Position numbers and translations under genes: made by a program. This document shows, in pieces, positions 23,201-35,716 of a stretch of DNA of 64,000 bases. A model generated the notes under the pieces. The model was not told the DNA's origin and made no database searches. It worked only from the letters and a program-made list of their open reading frames with translations. Numbering within the stretch: the first letter of the stretch is position 1; every line of letters begins with the position of its first letter. Origin of the DNA: Escallonia rubra. Taxonomy: Eukaryota; Streptophyta; Magnoliopsida; Escalloniales; Escalloniaceae. The stretch covers positions 1 through 64,000 of the forward strand of contig JAVXUO010003193.1 in NCBI GenBank assembly GCA_033065855.1, in the 5' to 3' direction.

Positions 23201-24069
23201 TCTATGTATGGATCAGTGCTTGGGCAGTTTAGGCCACCTATTTTATGAGTCTGAGCCCTTCACTATTAAAGACAATTACTACTAAACATCATAAAAATAA
23301 TCAATTAACTACATTAACTGTTTCTTGGATGAAAGAAATTACCTGATTAGATGAATCTTAAAGTGTGTTCAATCCCAAAGCAAATTGAAGATTCGTTTAA
23401 GAGAAGCTTTGAGACTTCAAATCTAGAAAAGAGAAGAGAAATTCAGCAAGTTGGACGGATTAATGGAGAATAGAGAGAGAGAGAGAGAGAGAGAACCTAA
23501 TGATGGTGGGTGCTTGTACTACTGGTTCTACCAGCAAAAATTGGTGGTGGTTCTCGTGGTAGATTCACGGCATAGACACGAGAGTTGGAAAGAAAAAGAG
23601 ATGGGGACAGAGAAAGAACGTAATCCATCGATAGAAGAAGAGAGAAGAAGATCGGCATGGTGTGACTGATCGACAAAAGCAAGAAGAACGTCATACCTAG
23701 AAGTCGATCTTCACTGAAGTGTTCTTGTTGCGCCCCAAAATCTCATTCGAGATAGGTTTTGTGCAATTCCAATTGCCAAAATTATGCCCGCAAATTTCTC
23801 CCGCCTGATCGTCAATTCCTATCCCCACAGTAATCAGCCGTGGGGTTTGCGTTTGAGAGATTGCTGATCGGCTGATCGCCAAAGCTCTCCAATCTCTTTC
23901 TGGTTTTTGACCCAATTCCCACGGCCGGCACCGTTGCAATTGGGTTCCAATTTTGAGAAGAAGCAATGGCCACGGTTCAATCTTAACCGTCGGTCTAAGG
24001 GGACTTGTATCTACGGTTCCGTGTAAGCCGTAGGCTATTTTGTCACTATAGGTTGGTTTTGTTGTAGTG
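20269..24069. mobile_element. Non-autonomous CACTA element (3.8 kb)
   Basis: It begins CACTACAAGAAAA (20269) and ends TTTTGTTGTAGTG (24069), with a 3-bp TTT duplication on both sides. Subterminal DNA is packed with TACCGTAGG / CCTACGGTA repeats, densest at 20290-20720 and again near 24000-24040. The interior is AT-rich and holds no transposase. Short open frames at 23450-24090 have no recognisable domain; a purine run (GA)n sits at 23460-23490. It could be moved in trans by a CACTA transposase with matching subterminal motifs, but the coding CACTAs in this window carry a different motif (TTTTAGCGAC). Confidence 0.93.
20290..20720. repeat. Subterminal CCTACGGTA repeat block
   Basis: More than a dozen direct and inverted copies of CCTACGGTA / TACCGTAGG, often paired as short palindromes such as CCTACGGTACAGTACCGTAG. 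In CACTA elements such arrays are bound by the accessory DNA-binding protein; here that role is inferred. Confidence 0.9.
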
Positions 24070-24072
24070 TTT

Positions 24073-25312
24073 GACTTGCCCACCATTTAAGACCGTTTAA
24101 CATATAGTGAAATAACTCCAAGCCTCCTTTACTCCCTCTTCCTACCACATCAGTCTTTCGTCATTTAACGATATTAAATGGTTAGGACCAGTGATCCGCG
24201 ACCATGCAAAATCTACTCTTTACCTTGACTTTTAGAATTTTGAAGGGCAGTGTTATAAAAACCTCTTCTCATGTGTGAACAAGCTCAACAACCATTAGAT
24301 TACTAGTGGACTGGAGTTGACCGTTAGATTATTGTGTTCGTTGTCATCCAGCTTAACACGACAAAGCACCCTTTTTATACCATCTTTTTCCTCTACATAT
24401 CCAAAACTCACCCACACAGATCCCACATCCACCTTCTCCCGAAAAACCGTAGCAATTGCCACCTCTCCTCAATTGAACCTCCCACTCCCCTCTTGCTTTA
24501 CATCCCGCCGTTGAGTTAGTTCCTGCTGATGATTGAAGTCCCACTGTGATTTAAGGCATCTAATGTGGAGAATATGGTTGATGTGGACGGGGTTGTTGTT
24601 GATGATTATGGAGCGAGTTAAATGGTTGAAAGAGAAAATTGATGTCACCTGAGGGACAAAACCTTTGAACAGGCTTTGGCTCCTATCTGGGTTGTAGGAA
24701 TTTTTCTCCAATCTTGTGTATAGTGACAATTAATAGTCGCTAAATGTTTCTAGTGACTTTTCTTCTAACACTTTCAGCGTAATTATTATCAGCATTTTTT
24801 TAGCGTCACTCAATAAAAACCACTAAAAAATTTAGAGACGATTGATTGTCACTATATAGGGAGTAGGAGGAAGATTCCTTCAACCAGGATAGCAGCCAAT
24901 TTTTTTCCAAAACCTTCCATTCATGTGTCGATTTGTTCGCTCCGCATATGCAAACAAGCTTTATAACAGCAGTACTGATTCAATGAGCATCCAAACAATT
25001 GAAGCACCTCCAATATTAAAAGAAAGAACTTGCCAAGCATTTCACACAACAACACATGCCTACAAGTCAAATATTGTTTTTTATGGATAATAGAAATAAT
25101 ATATTAAGATGAGATTAGCAAAGCCTTCCCAGCTGATAACAGTGTAGTGAATAAGCTTAAAACATACATGAGCTAGCTAGTTACATTACACATCAAGATC
25201 TGCTCATATCTAAAGTTGGGCATATCCGGTCCATAGATACCGCCGATCTTGCTCAGCACGCAAAAGCGAATAGGGAGTTTGCTTCAATAAGTAACTTTAA
25301 TTTGAGCTTCCA
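24073..25312. other. Intergenic segment with a diverged direct copy at 31.6-32.2 kb
   Basis: 24480-24660 matches 31680-31850, and 24950-25290 matches 31866-32200, in the same orientation. An example is TGAATAAGCTTAAAACATACATGAGC, present as two near-identical copies at about 25150 and 32070. Open frames here do not keep a shared protein and are not called. It is broken at about 25313 by TA repeat and gypsy DNA, where copy B continues. Confidence 0.75.
24719..24856. mobile_element. Small MITE (about 138 bp)
   Basis: Inverted ends of about 28 bp: TATAGTGACAATTAATAGTC at the left and its near-inverse GATTGATTGTCACTATA at the right. It is absent from the otherwise matching copy at 31850. The target duplication is probably TA, which is too short to prove. 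Confidence 0.65.
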
Positions 25313-25400
25313 ATATATATATATATATATATACGGGAAATCGGATCTGTGTGTCACCACAGGCATGATTCCTGTGGTGCGCAGGCATTTTTATTTCTCT
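25313..25400. repeat. (TA)n tract followed by a perfect 9-bp hairpin
   Basis: (TA)11 at about 25313-25334, then CACCACAGG-CATGATT-CCTGTGGTG, a perfect hairpin at about 25357-25381. It marks the junction between duplicated intergenic DNA and the gypsy remnant. Confidence 0.7.
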
Positions 25401-28369
25401 TTTGTCCTAATTTTTGCCTAGGCCGCCCTTTGCAAGGTTTTCGTCCTAGAGGGCCTTTTATTTTTCTCAAGAATGTAGTTAGTGCTTTAGCTAGTGGAAT
25501 AAAATAATTTTATTAAAATTTGACCGTACCTGAGGTAACTTTGCAGGCTGCCTACGTACTTCTATATATGTGTTACATCAATTTGTGTGTGCTAGAAAAT
25601 GTTCTTAAGGAGGATCAAGTCATTTGTAGTTCAATTACAAAATTTGCTCAAGCATAATATTTCTTTAACCAGTCTAGATTGACTAGCTATAACAACTCAA
25701 TTCCATCTAAATCGACTAGTAGTGCTGTACTCCGGTCATTATTTGCTTGATCATATAGGGACCTGACCAGTTGGGTTCAAAATTTTCACGCAGTTTCCAA
25801 TTTTGTCCAATGTTCTCCTTTAACACCAAATATCTTTCTTTCTACCCGCGTCCCTTCACTCGCTTGTATGCTAGGGCAATCCGTTTCTGATAACTTTGAA
25901 TATGATAGAGCGTCATTAACCTTTCCTCATTGGCTAAGGCCAATTCTTTGAATCTGTGTCTCACCCAGTCTTCTTTTGCTATCCGGTTCTCCAATAGCAC
26001 CCTGAGAGAGTTAACTTCCAATGCTACCGGGAGCATGGCCTCCGTGCCGTAAACTAACGAATATGGGTAGCCCTGGTCGACGTTCTCACTTATGTTCTGA
26101 GCCACTTTTCTGACGTTGAGCACGACATACGAAGCGGCTTCCACCAACTTCGTGAAATAATATACAGATACTTGTATGAACTCGTGTCCATTAGGGGCCT
26201 TGGGACTAATCTTCCCTATTACATCTATTCCCCAAACTGAGAACGACCAAGGGGAGGTCATGTTGTATAACTTTCAAGGAGGTAAATGTTGCAAACTGGC
26301 GTACACCTGACATTTGTGACATCTCCTCACATACTCGACATAATCACGTTCCATGGTACTCCAATAATATCCTTGACGAAGGGCTTTCTTTGCTCGCATC
26401 CGCCTGTTCATGTGTGCTCCACACTCTCCTCTATGAATTCTTCCATGATTTAACCACTTTCCTTTGTAGTTACAAACAACATGTGTTCTCCATGGTAATG
26501 TCTCTTGTACAGTCTCCAGTCACAAATGATAAAATATGCTGCCCATCTCCTCAATGCTACTCGATCCTTTGTGGAACACCCCTCTGGATACTTTTCATCC
26601 CGGATAAGATTCTGTATATCAGTATACCATGGTTCGGCTATTTCATCTTCTTCAATAAAAGCTATCATGAAGCAGTTGGCTGGTCGATCTCTCTTCTGTA
26701 TGACAAAAGGCTCTACCTCATGTCCTTCGGCTATGTCTACTACTGAGGCAAGGGTGGCTAGGGCATCAGCAAAAAGTTTCTTGGCTCGAAACAGGTAATG
26801 GAATTCTACATCTTCAAACTGGTCTACCACTTTCTCCAAGCAAGCATGATATGCTTGTAGACGCTCATCTCTAATTTTCAACATACCTATATTTGGTATA
26901 TGATCAACGCTGAATCCCTATACACCGTGATCTCTCGAACTCCTAGGTTTATGGCCATCTCTAAACCAATGATACAAGCTTCATACTCAACAGTGTTGTT
27001 AGCACCATCGAAAGTCAACTTGATAGCTATAGGCTCCATCTGGTGAGATCAACAGTATCACAATACTCTAACTCCATCAAAGTATAACTGCCATTTCAAC
27101 AATGCATACTCCCTCATCTGGGAACTTCACCTCCTATCGACTAGTATCATCCGTCGGGCAATCGACTAACATGTCGACCATGGCTTTTCCTTTGATCGAC
27201 TTTTGTGTGACATATGTGATATCAAATTTGGAAAACAACAAAAGCCACTTGGTTGTGCGGCTTGATAGAACATGATTCTCAAACAGGTACTTCATTGGAT
27301 CCATTCTAGCCAACAACCTGATGAGTACGCAAGGACGTAGTGTTTTTAATCTTTGAATTACCCAAACCAAAGATACACATGTTTTCTCTAGGGCTGAATA
27401 ATTCATTTCTCCTTGGGTCAATTTCTTAATCACGCACTAGATGGCCCTTTCCACCAATGAATTCTACAAATGCTGGGCTAAAATTGCTCCGGCTACCCGA
27501 TCAGTCACGATCAGGTAAAGTAGCAGAGGGTTACCAAGTATAGGTGGGCTTAGGATTGGAATGAGGGTATTGTTTGATGTTGTCAAAGGCTTCCTGGCAT
27601 AGAGGGTTCCATTCCTTGCTTTAATCCTTCTTCAACAGTTTAAATATAAGTTCACTGATCATGGTTAACTTGGATATGAACCGACTGATGTATTAGATTC
27701 TCCCCAAGAATCCTTGAATCTCTTTCTAGGTTTTGGATGGAGGCATCTCAACTATGGTTTTGATTTTGGCTAGGTCCACCTCCATTCCTCGTTTATTCAC
27801 CATACACCCTTACCTTTTATTGTTTCAACCTCTCAGAGTATTTTCTCAACATTGTACATTGGTCTCCCTTCTTCTTTGATTTGATGATCATATCATCCAC
27901 ATATATTTCCACCTCATTATCGATCATGTCATGGAACAGGGTGGTAGCGGCTCGCTAGTATGTAACCGCAGCATTCTTCAAGCCGAAAGCATTATTGTGT
28001 AACAGAAGGTACTCTAGGCCATCTTCTTCTGGGTCTTTCTTACCTCTCCTCTTGAGGTTATCTCTCTCCTCTTGAGGTTATCTAACTCCTCGACGGTTCA
28101 GGACTGTTACTCGACCAGGGTAGTAAAACAGTTCAGAACATCCTTCTGAATTTTACTAATGATACAGCCCAAGTCGGAGATCTGTGGGAATTCTTCGGCC
28201 ATTAGAGTTCGGGAGAGCTTTCTGGACGAATTTTGATACAAACCACGCTTAGCTTTTACTGTATAAAGAAAGTTTTTGAGAATTCAATGATACATTCCAC
28301 ATATATTAAGCTGGCCGGCTCATAACCTGATGGGGAATGAAGGGATATTTTTTTGTTTTTAGGGTACTT

Positions 28370-28720
28370 TTCAAATTTTTAGTAAAGATGATTTAACCGT
28401 CCGATTATCTGGCTAGATAACTGGCTGGTTGATTAGTGTGGCCTAAAAATTTTCTGGGAATTCTTCTGGAGGTCAAAAGTCTCTAATTAACCATCTGGTC
28501 ATCCGGAGGGATAACCGGCCGGTTAGTCAGTAGTTCGAGAGAATGTTTCTGGAGATCAGGGTTTCTGACTAACTGTCCAATCATGAGGAGGCTAACCGGC
28601 CGATTTGTCAGTGGGTTTGATCAGGGTATGAACTAGTCAGTTTCAAAAATTTTAAGCAAATGCACCTACCGACTAAACGACCGGTTGGGAGCGTGGATAA
28701 CCTGTCGGTTAGTCAGAGTC
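28370..28720. repeat. Irregular AACCGGCCGGTTAGTCAG repeats
   Basis: Five or so degenerate copies, 70-100 bp apart, of a motif centred on TAACCGGCCGGTTAGTCAG inside the internal spacer of the gypsy fossil. Another copy lies in the LTR near 30095. No coding sense seen. Confidence 0.6.
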
Positions 28721-29246
28721 TTTTTTTTTGCGAAATTACCCGTTTAGCTTCTAGATTGTTGGTGTTTTCCCTGCCAACATGTCGTATATAGGTATTCTCC
28801 CAACAAAGGGCAGAACACTGGATGGTCCGGGTGTGAGTTTTTCTCCTTCTAACACCAGTGTAAAGGTCACTCTATCGGCACGAATGTACCATACTTCCCG
28901 TCCGTAACTATGAAGTTAATAATCGGCAATTACATATACAAGTCATTTAATATACTAAGAAACCAAGATGAATCTTTAGTATGAAGCACGTGGAGTTGAT
29001 AACTTGATCGAGAGTTCGCCTTGAGCCCAGGAGGACCAAGGGCATTGAGTGTGTCGCTTTCAATGGGTGGGTCAGGATGAGAAGTGCGCGCGTGTGATGT
29101 ATGGAAATAAAAGTGCAAGTACCACAATTATATCATATTGTACATACCACACTAAAAGTTCAAGAAAAATACAACAAGGCCAAAAATCATGAGAAACTTT
29201 CCAAGTCTAGTTCTCTTAATGGTTTAATCCTCAGCAGAGTCGTCAC

Positions 29247-30588
29247 TGTGGTGCACCGCCTCGAAAAAAATTCCCAAAAAAAAAAAGATTTTTAGGAGTC
29301 ACCATCTTATTTAATTAAAGAAAAATAAGAAAAAATCAAAAAATTGACTCAAACATGTCCAAGAAGGACGACTGATCTATCGAAACCAGAACAAGGGTCC
29401 AAAGACGTTACGTAACATGAAGGTGTTAGGCACTTGTTGCGCCTTTTCGGTCTCTACTTCATTTCTTGTGATTAATGGACTTAAAAGCGCGTAAAAAACA
29501 TGACGAAACCAACCCTACGTTAATTTTTATGTTTTTTTTGCTTGAACTCAACAGCTAAGGTTAAGTGGCCTACGTATTCGATCAAATCAGAATCAAAACC
29601 ACCGTAATTCAACTCTGGTTCTACAGGAGGTAGTATACAATCCGAGACTTAGACTTCGACAAAAGAAATGAAAATAATATATTTTTATTGTTTTGAAATG
29701 AAAGGTGACTACGGGGAAGCAATGACAATCTATATGATTTTTACCTTATGAAAGCTTTAAATAAGAGTTACCTCGAGATGCAGTTTGCCTTTATGATTCC
29801 GGAAGCCTCGCCGTTGGATCCATGATGCAAAGAACAAAGTGACGTTTTTAGGGTGATTTGGATTTCTAAGATTCTCGAGAGAGGTAGAAGGTTACTACAC
29901 GAAGCAACGGCACACAAACTCTAACGAAAATAAGCGTAAGAAATTGGCTTAATGCTTGACCCATAAAATGGAGGCCAAGACCCCTTTGTATAGTGTTCAG
30001 GGTCACAAAATCTGATACTATTGGAAATGCCAATCTGCATGGATGGAGATAAGTTAGAATAAGTGATCGCAGATTGATGAAAGTGAACTAACCGGCCGGT
30101 TAGTCGAAAACCTGGCGGTTCAACCCATTTATTAAAATTATTTTTCCAAATTTTGGGGCATTATTTGACCCTAATTTTGGTAATTATCTCTGAAATCACA
30201 AATATGATGTACCAAATTCGGGATAAGTCATTTCTTAACAGTAAAATGAATTTATTTGATCTTCACATTAAGGATAAATCATGGATTATTCTCCAAAATC
30301 CTTCAGACAAATTGCACCATTAAAGATAATCTAGACCATGGACCGGACCTAATCTACATGGACTAGACTAATGTAGTGGACTGGACTGACGGACTGGACT
30401 AGCATGCAATGGACTGGAGTGGACTGAGCTGGACAATTAAACTAGACTGAACCACATTAATTAAATAAACTGGACTTAAATATTTTTTTGAAACACGTTA
30501 CTAAGCCCAAACTCAATAATGCCTTTTAATTAATAATAAAAATCATTATTTAATTACTTATAAATACATAAAAAAATGGGTGTCTACA
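29247..30588 (-). repeat. 5' LTR of the Tat-type gypsy element
   Basis: On the minus strand it starts TGTAGACACCCATTT (30588) and ends GTGCACCACA (29247), followed by GTGACGACTCTGCTGAGGA, the usual start of the internal region in this kind of element. It includes the familiar block around 29290-29460 (AGGAGTCACCATC...GAAGGTGTTAGGCAC on the plus strand). Length about 1.34 kb. Confidence 0.75.
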
Positions 30589-32119
30589 CCTATTCTAAGC
30601 TTGACTTTGATTTTGGCATCTTATGTTAGTTAATCTAGCCTTTTGAAATATCACGAGTGACTTGATGATGTACAGGTTGATGCTTCACCCCACCTGTTGA
30701 CTTCACCTTAGTTATGCCAGTGGTACTTGTTGGAAATGGCTTGAAGTCCAAGTTATAGTAGCTAGCCACAACTGTTGGCTTAAATAAAAGTGCATGTGAA
30801 AAGTAGATGGCCCTAGCCTTTTTGGACGAAAACTTGCATTTCAATTTTTCGAACTTATTATTTCATAGTTGAAGAATTTATGCATGAGTGGCTATACTTG
30901 AAACATGTTTGTCTTTTGTTAACATTGTAACCATGTATCATAAGCTCTCACCTACTATATCCCTTGTAAAAGGTGACGAATGCAGAGAGAACACCAATAC
31001 CATGCCTTAGGCATTGAGAGTTAAGGGAGAGATGGATATGCAGCGAGTTAGACATAGAGAGCTAAAGAGAGTGTAAGGCATCTAGAGCTTATGATGGAAC
31101 TCAAATACTAGAGTATTAAGTGCTTCTATAAAAGGAGAAGAACGAGGAGAAAAATAATGAGAGTTTTGGGTGTCTACTAAAATTGGGTCTAAGTGACTGA
31201 ACTTTTATTCATTGGCTTTAGTTACGCTAGTGGTATTTTGGTTGTTGTAGAATTTTTGGCTTTGGAGAATACCGTCCACCTCTGTGTGTGCTGGCATCTG
31301 TGATGCCCGTTGTCTAGACCTCGTGACTAGATTTTGGGTGATCGTATAGACATCTACTTAAAAAATAGAAAAGGAAAGAATGAGCGAATGCCATTTATAT
31401 TTAATAGTGGTCTTGCATGTGATAGGTTGGCATAAAGTAAAATAAGAGTATTTTTAGTGCCATTTTTTGTAGTGACGCTTAAGAAATATAGCTAAAAATT
31501 GTTACAGAAAATGTTAGTAAAAATTAGCCCTAAACATATTTCACAATCATCTCTTATTGCTATACATGAGTTATATGGATTTTTCTACAATTCAAGTAGT
31601 GGCAAAAAGTTATTCGGTGTGTTATCCCCCTTGTTTGTTTTACATGCCTTGTTTGCTTTATATCCCACCTTTTAGTTAGTTCCCGCGGATGAGTTGAATC
31701 CTAATTGCAATTAAGACATCTTATGTGGAGAATATGGTTGATGTGAGGAGGAAGGGACAACAGGGTTGCTATTGATGGTTGAGTCAGGGAGCAACTTATA
31801 CGGTTGGAAGGGAAATTTGATGTCAGCTGAGGGAAAACTCGCCCTTTACTATGTCGGGGTCCTTGATCTGCATATGCGGACGAGATTTATAATAATATTA
31901 CCTGATCCACTAAGCATCCAAACAATTAAAGCACCTTCCATATTGAAAGAAAGAACATGCGTAAGCCTTTCACATAACTAATACCAGTCGATCAGTACTT
32001 TAGATGGATAATAGAAACACTTCATTAATATGGGATTAGCAAAGCCATCCCAACTCATTATCGTCTAGTGAATAAGCTTAAAACATACATGAGCTAACTA
32101 GTTATATTACATGTCAAGA
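30589..32119. other. Intergenic DNA, copy B of a duplicated segment
   Basis: 30650-30800 resembles 19290-19420 (near the BAHD A upstream region), and 31625-32200 resembles 24480-25290. No gene seen. A TTTTTTGTAGTG at about 31465 looks like a CACTA end but has no partner. Confidence 0.6.
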
Positions 32120-32996
32120 TCTACGCATATGTAAAGTTCGGGATATATAGTTTACAGATATTGTCGATCTTGAGCTGCACGCTAAAGTTACTAGGGAGAT
32201 GCTTCATTAAGAATCTTGAGCTTCCAGGTACAGTCCTACAAAAATGAAAAGCAGTACATATATTGCATACATCATACAAAATAGGTCCAACTGTAGTGCT
32301 AATCTCTTCTTGTTCAGTCATCAGATCCATTTAGCGTTCGGAGTTTGTATAAGATGCTCTATGCCAAAACATCATGAGATTTTGCCCAAGTGCATGCTTT
32401 TACCATGGCAGTAGCTTGTGCTGCAAAAGAGTCCATGGAAGAATATGATTAGGCAAATGAGGCTTGTTGTAGACCAATTGCCTTCGTGACATTGATAACA
32501 ATTCAAGATCTAAAATGTTATTGTCAAAATTTTCAACTGAATGTCAAGAAAAGACGGTTGTTTTCCTGGTTAAAGACATGTAAGTATGTGTGAAAGGTAT
32601 GTTTGGAGGTTTGGGTTTTCGGTTTATTTTTTGGATATTTGGGAAGCTTGACTCGTAGTGATGTTAAATTCTCTCTCTCTGCTTTTTTCTTGTGGTAAGA
32701 TTTCTTTAGAGAGCTTGGGATTTGACTATAATGCTTACAAGGTTGAACACAATGTCACTAAAGATTGACTCATTCTTATGTAACCAAATGCTCCAAAATT
32801 TGCAAGAGGAGGTTGTAATGACTTTGGATTGTGACCTGCACAGAGTGATGCCTTTGCAGAGCCAACCGACGAGCCATGGGAAAAGGTCTCGTAGGGTCAA
32901 ATGAATCTGATAAATCCAATCCAAAACATACCGGCCTAATATTTGGACAGAGGAGGAAGAGATACGACAGGATGCACAGTGTATCAGCTTCTATAT
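32120..32996 (-). pseudogene. LINE-like C-terminal relic (zf-RVT / RNase H)
   Basis: On the minus strand, IEADTLCILSYLFLLCPNIR followed by PVCFGLDL resembles the zf-RVT cysteine/histidine tail of plant L1 LINEs or LINE-derived host proteins. Further on, FWSIWLHKNESIFSD...IIVKSQAL has the Trp-x-x-Trp...Asn pattern between zf-RVT and the RNase H domain, and AAQATAMVKACTWAKSHDVL (about 32380) resembles the start of the RVT_3 RNase H helix. Frames change several times, so it is dead. Its upstream side is cut at 32996 by a CACTA insertion. Confidence 0.55.
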
Positions 32997-33009
32997 CACT
33001 ACAAGAAAA

Positions 33010-33510
33010 ATGACTTTTATCCACGGACATTTTCGTTGCTAAAAGTCCTAAATACATCACAAAATATTTTTTTAACGACGGACACCCTGTAGCTAAAAGT
33101 CCGTTGCCAAAAATGTTGTTGCTAAAATTTGACAACAGAATTTTTTAGATCCGTTGCCAGAAGTCCAACATTTAGTAACGGACAAAAATAGCTTTAGTGA
33201 TGGGAACTTCCACCACTAAAGTTTATTTTTGTATTTTAATCTATTTTTTTAGAATTAATATTTGAAAAAACTTTTAGCTACAGAAAAGTATTGCCGACAA
33301 ACCTTTAGCGAAGGAATTCCAGTCGCTAAAAGTACGCTGTTAATTGAAGGGTTTTTTTGCGACAGACTTCTGTTGCTAAAGGTTCGTCGGTAAGAACACT
33401 AGGCTTTTTAGCGACGGACAAAGGTCATTCAGAAAAACCTTAGCGACATAATACCGTCGCTAAAGACCTTCCACATCAATGTCGTTTTAGACTTATAGTG
33501 ACCGGAAAAA
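33010..33510. repeat. Subterminal TTTTAGCGAC(G)GA repeats of CACTA 1
   Basis: At least ten direct and inverted copies of a TTTAGCGACGG / CCGTTGCTAAAAG motif with variants. The same motif family marks the CACTA ends at 38.75, 48.85-49.16, 56.64-56.98 and 57.94-58.24 kb, grouping them in one superfamily branch. Confidence 0.88.
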
Positions 33511-33871
33511 ATAGGCGTCCTTTAATTTAAATCCAACCACACAATAATCATCCACAAGGCAACCCAATCCACAATTGAATTGAATACTAAGGGTGACTTT
33601 CTCCCTTGTGAGCTAGTATTCACCGACTTAGCCTCGTCCGACTCTAAAACAATAACTAATGCATGCATATACACACAGTAGTCCAATTCTATTCTAATTT
33701 AACAAAAAACTATATACAATCTCATAATCTGAACCAAATATCAATACGTACCAAGTGCAAGAGTAGGAGGGGGCTAAAACGTATGGGAGGGGAGAGGACC
33801 CACAATTCTAGGAAGGAAGGGGAGGGGAGACACAACTCCAAGAGTGGAGGGGAGGGGAGAAGAGGGAGGGC

Positions 33872-35491
33872 TTAGCCATTGTCAAGACCGGCATTCTGAC
33901 CCTGCTCGCTATCATTCGTGGGGGTGCCATCTGAATCCGGCTTGGACTTGGAAGCAGTGTGCTACATTAATAGCACGCACGTATTCTCGTTAGTAATTGT
34001 ATATTTTGTTTAAACGACGGATTGGCTTCATAATATTAACATTATTGTACCTCATCGTTCCTGATAATCTTGCCCACCTCTTGAGCAATGCGACGAAGAT
34101 TTGCCGAGTGTAAATGTTGCTATGCGGTCGGTCTCTGTGTCTTTGGAGGGGCAGTAAAGGGTGGGGATGCTCCCATCACGGCACATCCAGTCAAGCTGGG
34201 CATGCTGTGTACATGCCCTCTCAACCCTTGGTGTATCCAGCCACCCCTGCAATCCCCCAACACTCGTACTTGTGGACAATATGGCTAACCGGACTGCTGC
34301 CCAGACATCCTAAACTTTCCATATAGGGCCTGTAAAACAATCAGAACATAACATAACCTTGTTAATGCTTGATCAAGTAATAGACAATGAAGACATTCAA
34401 ATTTTAATTAAAGACAAGTTTATAAAGAACTTACATCGATCGGCCGAGAAACCTGTGAAATGAATCCCCCGCCGGATGTGCATCATCTTTAGCTACTCTT
34501 CTCATGTGCGTTATCAAGTATGTCAAAGCATACACCTGTAGGATCCTGATCCTTTCTGTTTGCCTTGTCACTCCTACTCTTGAGCTCCCAAGATGGATCA
34601 GTCATCCACCTATTAACCATCTGCCCCATACAGATAGTGAGATCCAAAGAGGAGGACACCCTTTTCGCTCCTCCATCGGTGCACCCTCCGGTAACATTTT
34701 CCTTACCCGCTCCTGTGCGTCGTGTAGCCATCGCTTGTAATTTTTGGCTATGTAGGCAAAAAAAACATCATCCCCAATGCCTGCTGCTCAGGCGACTCAA
34801 ACTCGAACCCCTCCTGCAATGCATCCAATTACACAATTAGTACGATTAATTCTATTAAATAATACTAATTAAACAAATATTAGCTGACTCATAATCATAC
34901 CAGCCACTCTTCTCACAGCTGCTCCCTTCTCCCGGCATCCCAGTCTTTCCATTAAAGTAGTAATGGCTAAAAAAAGTGTCATTTCACAAGAACGCCGATC
35001 TTCGTGTTCACCCTACACTCCAGGATCCTGATAAAGAATAAAATTAATATCATTAAATAAGTGAACAATAATAATTATTAGAATCATTAAAATGTCAAGT
35101 GCATTATGTGAACACTACTTACTGGCCATCCTCTGTAAGAGTAACTCACTGTTTTCGTTGGGAATCGATGCACCCCGCGTGTGGGTCCACGACCTTGACG
35201 AGATCCTAAATAATACAAACATTTAGTGGGTTCAAATATAAATTAAATATAAGGTAGACATTGCTAAAATTCTAATATAAAATATACCTGATGTCGTCGA
35301 ACCCATTGAAGAAGAAGAACCAACATGCGATTGGGAGACTCGGCTTGGAACTGGGGCTAAGGCCGGGGCCAGGCCTACTAGATGCTCATGCTATGTGCCT
35401 CATCATTAGCAGGCAATGTTGCGGCCCCAGCCACCGGTGAAGATGTAGCTCAACATCCACCGCGACAACAAATGGCGCGTAACCTATCCAT
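33872..35491 (-). pseudogene. Transposase_24-like accessory gene of CACTA 1, decayed
   Basis: It starts Met-Asp-Arg-Leu-Arg-Ala at 35491 and ends with the hydrophilic tail SDGTPTNDSEQGQNAGLDNG before a stop at 33872. Start, order and spacing match the plus-strand gene at 54768-56381, which begins Met-Asp-Arg-Ile-Gln-Ala. The family (Ptta/En/Spm accessory protein, Pfam Transposase_24 type) binds subterminal repeats and assists TNP2. Several exons with GT-AG borders can be guessed, but stops and frame changes are frequent. Confidence 0.65.
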
Positions 35492-35716
35492 ACTGATAGC
35501 AGAAACTTGCAGTGAATATTATGTTAGTATAAAGATTCTTACAATCATATGCATTAACGAGTAAGTTAACATATTACTATGGAGTAATCAAGTACAGGTA
35601 ATATTGGAAAGATGACTTTATTATATCGTAAAACTAAGTGAAATAGTCAAGTTACTTATTACAAGTCATAAACGTTACAAAATATTATAAGTCAATCATC
35701 TTCATTTTGAGAATCA

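Larger units (their letters stand above)
25401..30588 (-). mobile_element. Decayed Ty3/gypsy element, Tat lineage
   Basis: A fossil on the minus strand. From its 5' side it has an LTR (29247-30588), a primer-binding-site-like stretch just inside it (29225-29246), a short spacer, then reverse transcriptase (about 28100-27500), RNase H (about 27430-26450) and integrase (about 26260-25840). The integrase wording around PWSFSVWGIDVIGKISPKAP and RNase H placement are those of Tat/Ogre-type elements. The gag region is largely missing and no second LTR was recognised. It is broken many times and looks old. Confidence 0.85.

Noticed and set aside
23451-24086. Small open frames at the right end of the 3.8-kb CACTA as a captured gene
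   Set aside because: No recognisable domain or exon structure on either strand; an alignment search would be needed to call a capture.
31440-31500. TTTTTTGTAGTG, a possible CACTA right tip
   Set aside because: No matching CACTACAA start with a shared 3-bp duplication and no subterminal repeats nearby.
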